The position numbers and the translations under genes are program-made. DNA of 64,000 bases from Phaeobacter piscinae (GTDB lineage Bacteria > Pseudomonadota > Alphaproteobacteria > Rhodobacterales > Rhodobacteraceae), in the NCBI RefSeq assembly GCF_002407245.1, contig NZ_CP010681.1, positions 3,175,001 to 3,239,000 on the forward strand, in the 5' to 3' direction. Within the stretch, counting starts at the first letter, position 1. Each line of letters opens with the position of its first letter. The notes beneath the pieces were generated by a model, which worked only from the letters and a program-made list of their open reading frames with translations, did no database searches and was not told the DNA's origin. Shown here in pieces: positions 25,025 through 32,872 of this stretch.

Positions 25025-26998
25025 TCATTCCGCAGCCACCGCCTGCGTGGTAACCGGCACGACCTTGGCATCAATGATGTCCAGCGTGGCGCTGATCTCA
25101 CCCTTGCGGCCATCCTCATAGGTCACTTCCGTACGTGTCGAAATCTGCGAGGAGCCATCGTAAAGCGCTGTGATAATGTCGGAATACTTATCCTCGACCA
25201 CCACACGGCGCACCTTGCGGGTCCGGGTCATCTCGCCATCGTCAGCGTCCAGCTCTTTGTGCAGCACGACAAAGCGGTGCACCTGACACCCCGAGAGCAT
25301 GACATCCTGTGCCACCGACTCGTTGACCGTTTCGACATGTTCCCTGATCGATTGCAGCACCTTCGGATGCCCCGCCAGCTCCTGATAGGAGGCGTAGGCG
25401 ATGTTGTTCCGCTCCGCCCAGTTGCCAACTGCCGTCAGGTCGATGTTGATAAAGGCGACACAGCGGTCCCGGTCATTGCCGAACAGCACAACTTCCAGAA
25501 TGTCCGGATAGAACTTCAGCTTGTTCTCGACGTATTTGGGTGCAAACATCGCGCCGTCCGCCATTTTGCCAACGTCCTTGGCGCGGTCGATGATCCGAAG
25601 GTGGCCGCTGCCCTCTTCGAAAAAGCCAGCATCCCCCGTGGCGACCCAGCCCTCGGGATCCTTGGTCGAGGCCGTGGATTCCGGGTTTTTGTAATATTCG
25701 ACAAAGGTTCCGGGAGAGCGATAGAAAATCTCACCATTGTCCGCGATCTTGATTTCCACATCAGGGGCCGGAACCCCCACAGTATCAGCGCGCACCTCGC
25801 CATCGGGTTGCACGGTGATAAACACCGTCGCTTCGGTCTGGCCGTAGAGCTGTTTCAGGTTGATGCCCAAGCTGCGATAAAAATCAAAAATCTCCGGCCC
25901 GATCGCCTCACCGGCGGTGTAGCCAACGCGAATGCGGCCATAGCCCAGCGTATCCTTCAGCGGACCATAGACCAGAAGATCCCCCAGCTTGTACTTCAGC
26001 CGGTCCATCAGCCCGACCGGGCGACCATCCAGAATGTCACCGCCAACCTTCTTGGCATGCGCCAGGAAGTGGTGGAACATCTTGCGCTTCAGCGTGCTCG
26101 CGTCTTCCATGCGGATCATGACGCTGGTCAGTTGACCTTCGAAAACACGCGGCGGCGCGAAGAAATAGGTTGGCCCGATTTCGCGCAGGTCCGTCATCAT
26201 GGTGTCGGCGCTCTCTGGGCAGTTCACACAGAAGCCGCACCAATAGGCCTGCCCGACCGAGAAGATGAAATCGCCAACCCAGGCCATCGGCAGATATGAC
26301 AGGATATTTTCGCCTGCCGTCAGCTTGTCAAATTCCGCAGAATTCTTGGCGCTTTCGATCACATTACGATTGGACAGAACAACGCCCTTGGGCTTGCCTG
26401 TGGTGCCCGAAGTGTAAAGCATCACGCAGGTGCTGTCGTAGGTCAGCTTGGCCTTGCGGGCTTCCAGATCAGGCATCCATTCATCGCGCGCAGCCCTGCC
26501 CTGCTCCTGCACATGGGCATATTCATGCAGCGTATGGTGGTCATATTTGCGCATGCCGCGCGGATCCAGATAGATGATCTGCTCCAGATTGCTCAGCTGC
26601 TCCTGAACCTCGAGCACCTTGTCCACCTGCTCCTGATCACCGGCGATGACGAACCGTGCGCCACAGTGATCCAGAACATAGGACATCTCTTCGGCGACCG
26701 CGTCCTGATAGAGAGGTACCGGAACCGCGCCCACCGATTGCGCCGCAACCATCGCCCAGTACAGCGATGGACGGTTGCGTCCGATGATGGCGATGAAATC
26801 CCCCTCGTTAACCCCGAGGTTGATCAACCCAAGCGCAAGCGCCTCGATTTCCTTCTGGGTCTCGGACCAGGTCCAGCATTGCCAAATGCCGAATTCCTTT
26901 TCCCGATAGGCTTGGCGGTCACCAATCTGCGCCGCATTGCGTTCAAGCAGCGCCGGCAGGGACATCATCCCTGCGGCACCCGACTGCGTCTGAGCCAC
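25025..26998 (-). CDS. Long-chain-fatty-acid--CoA-ligase-like AMP-forming enzyme
   Basis: This 657-residue ANL-superfamily ligase has the P-loop-like motif YTSGTTGKPKGVV, QLYGQTEATVF (adenine pocket), WVATGDAGFFEEG and the hinge RIIDRAKDVGKMADG. The closest type is the FadD15/long-chain acyl-CoA synthetase group with a long linker between motifs. It converts a carboxylic acid to its acyl-CoA via an acyl-adenylate. It is the first gene of the operon, so it is probably made from the promoter in the 27.0-27.24 kb region. Together with the terminal PaaK-like ligase it suggests coupled uptake and activation of organic acids. Confidence 0.92.
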   Translation of the reverse strand: MAQTQSGAAGMMSLPALLERNAAQIGDRQAYREKEFGIWQCWTWSETQKEIEALALGLINLGVNEGDFIAIIGRNRPSLYWAMVAAQSVGAVPVPLYQDAVAEEMSYVLDHCGARFVIAGDQEQVDKVLEVQEQLSNLEQIIYLDPRGMRKYDHHTLHEYAHVQEQGRAARDEWMPDLEARKAKLTYDSTCVMLYTSGTTGKPKGVVLSNRNVIESAKNSAEFDKLTAGENILSYLPMAWVGDFIFSVGQAYWCGFCVNCPESADTMMTDLREIGPTYFFAPPRVFEGQLTSVMIRMEDASTLKRKMFHHFLAHAKKVGGDILDGRPVGLMDRLKYKLGDLLVYGPLKDTLGYGRIRVGYTAGEAIGPEIFDFYRSLGINLKQLYGQTEATVFITVQPDGEVRADTVGVPAPDVEIKIADNGEIFYRSPGTFVEYYKNPESTASTKDPEGWVATGDAGFFEEGSGHLRIIDRAKDVGKMADGAMFAPKYVENKLKFYPDILEVVLFGNDRDRCVAFINIDLTAVGNWAERNNIAYASYQELAGHPKVLQSIREHVETVNESVAQDVMLSGCQVHRFVVLHKELDADDGEMTRTRKVRRVVVEDKYSDIITALYDGSSQISTRTEVTYEDGRKGEISATLDIIDAKVVPVTTQAVAAE

Positions 26999-27118
26999 GT
27001 TCTTTCTCCTCCCCTTTCCGACCCATGCGGCCGGACTGATCGCTACCCGCGATTCTGATCCCGATTAGGGACGGCCTCATGCTATGGCGTCAACTTTTTC
27101 CTGATGTTTTCCCAAATC

Positions 27119-27131
27119 TTACGAATTGTAA
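27119..27131. promoter_or_regulatory. Possible operator upstream of the ligase/LIV-type operon
   Basis: TTAC-GAATT-GTAA is a short palindrome in the 241-base space between the divergent CoA-ligase and sensor-kinase genes, 121 bases before the ligase start. TetR-family acyl-CoA-responsive regulators bind sites of similar size, but the arms are only 4-5 bp and no regulator gene adjoins. Confidence 0.2.
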
Positions 27132-27239
27132 CAGCCGTTCACCTGGCGTACGCAGGCCCTCTTGGGCGGTCCCCCTATGACAGGCTTGCCCCTTTGCGCA
27201 GGCCTTTCAGGATGCTAGCCATACGCCGTGGGAGACAGC

Positions 27240-29141
27240 ATGAACCGATCCGAAAAACACCGCGCCACGATGACCACCGCCGGGCTCAACCTGATTGCCC
27301 AGGCGATGTCGATCTACGACAGCGATTTGCGTCTGGTGGTTTGCAACCAGCGCTTTCAGGAGATGTTTGACCTGCCCGATGCGCTGATCACTCCGGGCGC
27401 GCGGTTTGAGGAAACCATCCGCCATATCGCCACCAGCGGCGAATACGGGCCCGTTGATGATATTGAGGGGTTCGTGCAGCAGCGGGTTGATCAGGCGCTC
27501 GACTTTGTGCCCCATTATCTGGAACGCGAACGCGCCAACGGGCAGGTGATTTCGATCGAAGGGGCGCCGCTGCCGCAGGGCGGCTGGGTCACGGTCTACA
27601 CCGATATCACCCGCACCAAGCGGATCGAACAACTGTTGCGCGCCCGTTCTGAGGAAATGTCCGATCAGCTGATCGTCCATACCGAGGAACTCTCGGCCAC
27701 CAACCGGAAACTGGCCGCCACGATCACCGCGCTTGAGGAGGCCAAACGCCAGCTCACCGAGATGGAGGCCCGCACCCGCCTCACAACCGAGATGATGCCC
27801 GCCCATATCGCCCATGTGGATGCAGAGGGCTACTATACCTATACCAACCGGCGCCTCAGCTCTGTCTTTCCCAGCCGTCCTTCTGAAATTCTCGGCATGC
27901 ATATTGCGGAGGCACTTGGCGCTGCCGCCTATGACAAGATCGCCCCACATCTGATGGCCGCCTATCAGGGCGACAGCCCGGTGTTCGAATTCACCGAAAA
28001 TCACGACAGCCGCCGGATTCGGGTCGCCTTCACCCCCGATGCCACTGGCGGCGTGTTCATCCTGTCCATGGATGTGACCGAGGAAACCCAAACACGCGTC
28101 GCCCTGCAACAGGCGCGCCGCCGCGAGATGGCGGCTCAGATGACCAGCGGGCTGGCGCATGATTTCTCTAACTTGTTGACCATCATCCTCGGAATGCAGG
28201 GCAAGCTGGCGAAATCGGACCTGAACCCGGAGGCCGCCGATCTGGTCCAAGCCACGTTGTCAGCCGCACGGCGCGGCGGACGGCTGCTGAACCGCATCGC
28301 GGAAATGACAGGCCATCGCAGCCTGCGCCCGCGCGCCACCGATCTGCATGCCCTGTTGCAAGAGCTGAAGGTGCTGGCAACGCCCTCGCTGCCCCAGGGT
28401 ATGGGCCTCAGCATCGTGGACCATACCCCAGATGTGCGGCTGCTGCTCGACCCCGGAAAACTGCAGGATGCCCTGCTGAACCTTATCCTGAATGCGCGTG
28501 ATGCTTGCGGCACCCAAGGCCAGATCACCGTCAGCGCCCATGTCGTTGGCCAGACCTGGCTGGAGGTCAGCGTGACCGACACCGGACCCGGATTTTCAAA
28601 AACCGCATTGGACAAGGCGCTCAATCCGTTTTTCACCACCAAAGGCGGCGAAGGCTCCGGCCTGGGACTGCCCATGGTCTATGACATGGCCAAATCCACC
28701 GGCGGCGACATGCGTATCGGCAATACTGTCTCCGGCGCCAGCGTGACCCTGCGCATCCCCTATCGTCTTGCGCCAGATGCTGCGGGCGGGCTGGCGCTTC
28801 TGGTGGAGGACAGCGAGGAGCTGCGCGCCACCTTCCGTGACATGCTGATCGATCTTGGCTATGCCGTGGTCGAGGCCACAAGCGTGGATGAAGCCTGCGC
28901 GCTGACCGCCGACATTGAGGGTATTTCGCTGGTTCTGTCAGATATCAAACTTCAGGGCAGCGCCACAGGCATTGATCTGGCCGACCGCTTGCAGAGCGCC
29001 CGGCTGCCCTGCATTCTGATGACATCCCTGCCAACCAGCGACCCTCTGTTTCGCACCGCCCTGAAACGCTGCCCGGTGTTGCAGAAACCCTTTACCACCC
29101 ATCAGCTCTCAGCGCTGATCAAATCGGACTCCGCCGCATGA
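27240..29141 (+). CDS. Hybrid PAS sensor histidine kinase
   Basis: From ATG 27240 (GGAG five bases upstream) it has 633 residues. Order: PAS_7-like domain (about 15-125; IYDSDLRLVVCNQRFQEMFDLP), a coiled-coil linker (about 130-180), a second PAS domain (about 185-280), HisKA with the phospho-acceptor His307 in GLAHDFSN, HATPase with NLILNARDAC and the GEGSGLGLPMVYD loop, and a C-terminal receiver with Asp568. There are no transmembrane segments, so it is cytoplasmic. The H-box sequence and PAS_7 domain recall other soluble alphaproteobacterial kinases. It overlaps the next gene (ATGA), making an obvious pair; the ligand is unknown. Confidence 0.92.
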   Translation: MNRSEKHRATMTTAGLNLIAQAMSIYDSDLRLVVCNQRFQEMFDLPDALITPGARFEETIRHIATSGEYGPVDDIEGFVQQRVDQALDFVPHYLERERANGQVISIEGAPLPQGGWVTVYTDITRTKRIEQLLRARSEEMSDQLIVHTEELSATNRKLAATITALEEAKRQLTEMEARTRLTTEMMPAHIAHVDAEGYYTYTNRRLSSVFPSRPSEILGMHIAEALGAAAYDKIAPHLMAAYQGDSPVFEFTENHDSRRIRVAFTPDATGGVFILSMDVTEETQTRVALQQARRREMAAQMTSGLAHDFSNLLTIILGMQGKLAKSDLNPEAADLVQATLSAARRGGRLLNRIAEMTGHRSLRPRATDLHALLQELKVLATPSLPQGMGLSIVDHTPDVRLLLDPGKLQDALLNLILNARDACGTQGQITVSAHVVGQTWLEVSVTDTGPGFSKTALDKALNPFFTTKGGEGSGLGLPMVYDMAKSTGGDMRIGNTVSGASVTLRIPYRLAPDAAGGLALLVEDSEELRATFRDMLIDLGYAVVEATSVDEACALTADIEGISLVLSDIKLQGSATGIDLADRLQSARLPCILMTSLPTSDPLFRTALKRCPVLQKPFTTHQLSALIKSDSAA

Positions 29142-29842
29142 GCAGACCCCTTATTACCATTCTGGATGACGAACCTGAAATCCGGCGCATTCTGACCGAC
29201 ACGCTTGAGGAGGCCGGGTTTCGCACCCAGAGCTTTGCCCGTGCCCGCGAGTTCGAGGCCTCGCTCAACCGGGTGACCCCCGATGTCTGTCTCGTGGATC
29301 TGTCACTGCCAGATACCGACGGGCTGGCGCTGGTCCACCGGCTGGCACTGGAACAGGGGGCCGCTGTGATCATCATTTCTGGCCGCGCGCAGGTGCAGGA
29401 TCGGGTCACCGGGCTGGAGCTTGGGGCGGATGACTACATCACCAAACCCTTTGACCCGGCAGAGGTCGTGGCCCGCATTCGCGCCCGCCTGCGTGGCGGC
29501 CCGCGCAGCGCCGCAACCACGGGAAACAGCGCCGAGTTTTCCGGCTGGACCGCGCATTTTGACCGCTACATCCTGGAAGATGACAGCGGCGCAGAGACAC
29601 CATTCTCCCATGCAGAGGGCGAGGTGCTGCGACTGTTCCTCGAAAGCCCGAAACGCCTGATCTCCCGCGCGCAAATGCAGGAAAGCCTGGGCGGTGGCGC
29701 AGGAGAGAGTTTCGACAGGGCAATGGATGTTCGCATTTCCCGCCTGCGCACGAAACTGCGGGAGGACCCGAAGAACCCCCGGTTGATCAAAACGATTTAC
29801 GGTGCCGGCTATATCTTTCTCGGCGATGTGACCTGGCTCTGA
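29138..29842 (+). CDS. OmpR-family response regulator
   Basis: This 234-residue protein has a receiver domain (about 5-120) with phospho-acceptor Asp54 (CLVDLSLPD), the acidic pair DDE at 10-12 and conserved Lys in YITKPF. A winged-helix DNA-binding domain (about 135-230; FSHAEGEVLRLFLESP, DVRISRLRTKL, KTIYGAGYIFLG) follows. Start codon and kinase stop codon overlap in ATGA. The kinase has its own receiver, so phosphate may go to either receiver. Target genes cannot be named. Confidence 0.95.
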   Translation: MSRPLITILDDEPEIRRILTDTLEEAGFRTQSFARAREFEASLNRVTPDVCLVDLSLPDTDGLALVHRLALEQGAAVIIISGRAQVQDRVTGLELGADDYITKPFDPAEVVARIRARLRGGPRSAATTGNSAEFSGWTAHFDRYILEDDSGAETPFSHAEGEVLRLFLESPKRLISRAQMQESLGGGAGESFDRAMDVRISRLRTKLREDPKNPRLIKTIYGAGYIFLGDVTWL

Positions 29843-29922
29843 CCGGCAGGCTGCATCGCAGAATATCGTGACGGCTGTAGCGCAGACTGGACGCAGCGAA
29901 TCGGGGACGATATGATTCGTAT

Positions 29923-30150
29923 ATGGCTACCTGTCTGCTCTATCGCCAAGCCCCCGCGCGGGTTCCGCGCTTTTATCGGATCGAACTTGCGATGAACCTG
30001 TTCGCCGAGGTCTCCGTTCTGCGGGAATGGGGGGTTGCTGGCGGCAGCGGGCAAAGCACGATCAACATTTACGGCAACCTGCGAGAGGCGTCGATCGCCG
30101 CGGACCACCACCGAAAACGGATGCTGAAACGCGGCTACGACCGCGCCTGA
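29923..30150 (+). CDS. Small WGR-domain protein
   Basis: This 75-residue protein consists almost only of a WGR domain: YRIELAMNLFAEVSVLREWG, then GNLREASIAADHHRKRMLKRGY. The usual W-G-R triplet is WGV here, so the signature Arg is lost, though the fold pattern remains. WGR domains occur in eukaryotic PARPs and in bacterial molybdate-metabolism-like and stand-alone proteins; nucleic-acid binding is the suspected role. It has its own start, about 80 bases after the response-regulator gene. The biological role is unknown. Confidence 0.72.
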   Translation: MATCLLYRQAPARVPRFYRIELAMNLFAEVSVLREWGVAGGSGQSTINIYGNLREASIAADHHRKRMLKRGYDRA

Positions 30151-30462
30151 TCTTCGCTGCTGCCACCGCTCCAACCGGGGTAAGATCTGGTCGCCGCCTG
30201 TCCCAAACGCGGCACAGTCTAAGGTTCTCATCACCGAAACCTGCCGCACGCCCACTGCGCAACAGCTGCAAAACCAGTGTATTTTTACGATCTGGCGTTA
30301 AGCCTTTGTTTGGTTGTTTCGCACGCGAAACATCTGGTCCGATCCGGACCTAAAATTCAATCCATGCGCCTGCCATACACGATTGGATCCGAAATCGCGA
30401 ACTGGCTCTTTTCACCGTTGCAAAGCTTGCATAAGACTTGCCCGGACGCAAAGGAACACGCC
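30151..30462. other. Intergenic region with a perfect palindrome
   Basis: This 312-base stretch between the WGR and histidine-phosphatase genes has no credible gene. It contains the 18-base perfect palindrome described separately and A/T-richer patches near 30280-30300 and 30390-30430 that may be promoters. Confidence 0.5.
30315..30332. promoter_or_regulatory. Perfect 18-bp palindrome, probable protein-binding site
   Basis: TGTTTCGC-AC-GCGAAACA has 8-bp perfect arms around a 2-base centre. It lies about 130 bases before the histidine-phosphatase start. Such symmetry suggests a dimeric repressor operator. It resembles the chromosomal parS (TGTTTCACGTGAAACA) but is two bases longer and differs in the centre, so I do not call it parS. 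Confidence 0.45.
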
Positions 30463-31113
30463 ATGACCCATATCACGCTGATCCGCCACGGACAGGCCAA
30501 CACCGGCGCCCGCGACGAGGCGAGTTATGACCGGCTAAGCGATCTGGGCCATCAGCAGGCACGCTGGCTGGGCGCGCATTTGCGCGACACCCGCGCGCAT
30601 TACCCCCGCGTCTATTGCGGCACTCTGACCCGCCACATCGAAACGGCTGCCGGCATGGGGCTGGAAGATGTGGTGCAGGATCCCCGCCTGAACGAGATGG
30701 AGTATTTCAACCTCGCTGAGGCGATGCAGGACCAGCATGGTCTGGATATTCCCACCGAGCGTGAGGGGTTTGTCGATCACATGCCCAAAGTCTTTGCCGC
30801 CTGGGCCGCAGATGACATCGCAACCCCCCCCGAAAGCTGGCGCGACTTTGAAACCCGCACAAAATCTGCTCTGACAGAGATCGCGGCAGGGGACGGCCCG
30901 GCCTTGGTGGTCACGTCGGGCGGATTGATCGCGATGGCGATGGGGCAAGCGATGGGGCTTGATACAACCGGAACCGCGCGGATCGCACTGGCGATCATGA
31001 ACAGTTCCCTGCACCGGCTGCACCCGATCGGCGGTCAGCTGAGCCCGGTTCTGTTCAATGCTGTCCCGCATCTCGAACATCCGGAGCGCCACTACGCGCA
31101 AACGCATCTCTAG
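30463..31113 (+). CDS. Histidine phosphatase (phosphoglycerate-mutase-like) family protein
   Basis: From ATG 30463 it has 216 residues. The catalytic motif LIRHGQANTG is near the N-terminus, with His8 or so as nucleophile; the conserved Glu is in RLNEMEYF and the second His may be in a less conserved C-terminal region. Members include phosphoglycerate mutases, fructose-bisphosphatases and alpha-ribazole phosphatases; the length suits a general small-molecule phosphatase. It precedes a glutathione-transferase gene by 48 bases and may be co-transcribed. Substrate is unknown. Confidence 0.88.
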   Translation: MTHITLIRHGQANTGARDEASYDRLSDLGHQQARWLGAHLRDTRAHYPRVYCGTLTRHIETAAGMGLEDVVQDPRLNEMEYFNLAEAMQDQHGLDIPTEREGFVDHMPKVFAAWAADDIATPPESWRDFETRTKSALTEIAAGDGPALVVTSGGLIAMAMGQAMGLDTTGTARIALAIMNSSLHRLHPIGGQLSPVLFNAVPHLEHPERHYAQTHL

Positions 31114-31161
31114 GCTCAGCATGGAGCACTGAGAACGCATGATCTGAGGGAGGACAGACTG

Positions 31162-31776
31162 ATGCAGCTATATTACGCACCCAAGACGATTTCGGGGGCC
31201 GTCGCGATTGCGCTGGAAGAGGCCGGACTGGACTATGAACCCATCCGCATCGACTTTGCTGCCAAGGAGCAACTTGGCGACGCCTACGCCCAGATCAACC
31301 CCAAGGGCCGCGTGCCGGCATTGGTCGTCGATGGTGGCATTCTGACCGAGACCGGCGCGCTGCTGGAATATGTCGCCGATCTGGCCCCGGACGCTGGCCT
31401 GCGCCCCAAGGATTCCGTGCTGCTGGCGCGCATGCGCGAGGTGATGTTCTACCTCGCATCAACCATGCATGTGAACCACGCGCACAAACTGCGCGGCAGC
31501 CGCTGGGCCACCGAACGCAGCAGCTGGAAAGACATGCAGAAGATGGTGCCGCAGACCATGGCGGCTTCCTGCGACTATATCTGCCAATCCGGCCTGCGCG
31601 GCCCCTTGGTGCTGGGTGACAGGCTCAGTCTCGCCGATTGCTACCTCTATGTTGTGTGCAGCTGGCTGGAAGGCGACGGGGTCGATGTGGCGGACTACCC
31701 CAAAATTCAGGAATTCATGGCGACGATGGATCAGCGCGAGTCCATTCGCGCCGTGACCGCCAAAGGCATGCTGTAA
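31162..31776 (+). CDS. Glutathione S-transferase family protein
   Basis: This 204-residue protein has a thioredoxin-fold N-domain (MQLYYAPKTISGAVAIALEE) with the cis-proline NPKGRVPALVV and the glutathione-binding TETGALLEYVADL, followed by an all-alpha C-domain. Ser11 or thereabouts is the likely catalytic residue by analogy with beta/theta classes. It starts an operon with two saccharopine genes (10 bases to the next start), an unusual partnership. Its role there could be in detoxifying a reactive semialdehyde, but this is inference. Confidence 0.9.
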   Translation: MQLYYAPKTISGAVAIALEEAGLDYEPIRIDFAAKEQLGDAYAQINPKGRVPALVVDGGILTETGALLEYVADLAPDAGLRPKDSVLLARMREVMFYLASTMHVNHAHKLRGSRWATERSSWKDMQKMVPQTMAASCDYICQSGLRGPLVLGDRLSLADCYLYVVCSWLEGDGVDVADYPKIQEFMATMDQRESIRAVTAKGML

Positions 31777-31786
31777 AGGACAAGAC

Positions 31787-32839
31787 ATGACGCATCTATG
31801 GGTACGGGCAGAGCAGCGCCCCAACGAAGAACGGGTCGGCCTGACCCCCGAAGGCGCCAAGGCGCTCCTGGACGCAGGCATCAAGGTCACGGTTGAGGAA
31901 AGCTCAGTCCGGGCGATCCCCTTGCAGGGCTATATCGATGCAGGCTGCGATATCGCAGCAGAGAACGCCTGGCCGGACGCCCCAAAGGAGGCCATCATAT
32001 TTGGCCTGAAGGAACTGCCGGAGGACGGCACCCCGCTGCCGCATCGCCACATCATGTTCGGCCATGCCTTCAAGGGCCAGCATTCCGGCAAGGCACTGCT
32101 GGAGCGGTTCAAGGCCGGTGGCGGCACGCTCTATGATCTGGAATATCTGGTGGATGACACCGGTCGCCGGGTTGCGGCCTTTGGCTATTGGGCCGGGTAT
32201 GCAGGTGCCGCCGTCACCCTTAAAACCTGGGCCGCACAACAGCGGGGCGAGATCTGCGGACCGGTGGGTGTCTACTCCGGCAAGGATGCGCTTTTGGCCG
32301 AACTCGGTGCCGAGTTGGACGCGCTCGCAACAGCCCGTCCCAGCGCCATGGTCATCGGCGCGCTGGGACGTGTCGGAACCGGTGCGGCGGATCTCTGCGA
32401 GGCGATGGGGGTCACGGTCACCAAATGGGACATGGCCGAAACCGCCCGCGGTGGCCCCTTCCCCCAGATCCTGGCCCATGATCTGTTTCTCAACTGCATC
32501 TTTGCGCGTCCCGGCACCCCGGTGTTCGTCCCGCGTGAGGCATTAGAGCAGGATCGCCAGCTGTCCGCCATCGGGGATGTCGCCTGCGACCCGGACAGCG
32601 ATTACAATCCGGTGCCGGTCTATGATCGCGCGACAACCTGGGCCTCCCCCGCGCTGCGGGTCGCCGAACACCCGGTGCTCGACGTGATGGCCATCGACAA
32701 TCTGCCATCCATGCTGCCGGTCGAAAGCTCGGAAGACTACGCCGCACAGCTCCTGTCCTCTCTGCTGACCCTCACCGATCTGCAAAGCGGCGTCTGGGGG
32801 CGGGCAGAAACCACCTTCAAGGATCATCTTCCGGGCTGA
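31787..32839 (+). CDS. Saccharopine dehydrogenase (lysine-forming/lysine-oxidoglutarate type)
   Basis: This 350-residue protein is of the LYS1-like family: N-terminal alanine-dehydrogenase-like domain (WVRAEQRPNEERVGLTPEGA), FGHAFKGQ and the Rossmann-like nucleotide region MVIGALGRVGTGAADLCEAMG. It interconverts L-lysine + 2-oxoglutarate and saccharopine (EC 1.5.1.7 or the NADPH type). In a bacterium with its own diaminopimelate pathway (dapB is in this window), it is expected to act in the degradative direction. It is followed, after 33 bases, by the partner reductase. Confidence 0.9.
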   Translation: MTHLWVRAEQRPNEERVGLTPEGAKALLDAGIKVTVEESSVRAIPLQGYIDAGCDIAAENAWPDAPKEAIIFGLKELPEDGTPLPHRHIMFGHAFKGQHSGKALLERFKAGGGTLYDLEYLVDDTGRRVAAFGYWAGYAGAAVTLKTWAAQQRGEICGPVGVYSGKDALLAELGAELDALATARPSAMVIGALGRVGTGAADLCEAMGVTVTKWDMAETARGGPFPQILAHDLFLNCIFARPGTPVFVPREALEQDRQLSAIGDVACDPDSDYNPVPVYDRATTWASPALRVAEHPVLDVMAIDNLPSMLPVESSEDYAAQLLSSLLTLTDLQSGVWGRAETTFKDHLPG

Positions 32840-32872
32840 CAGCCGACGGAACCAACAACGGAGACTGAGAAA

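Noticed and set aside
30315..30332. Chromosomal parS site
   Set aside because: parS has 16 bp with CACGTG-type centre; here the palindrome has 18 bp and centre GCACGC. The repABC-type parS pattern also does not fit fully, and no parAB or rep genes are near.
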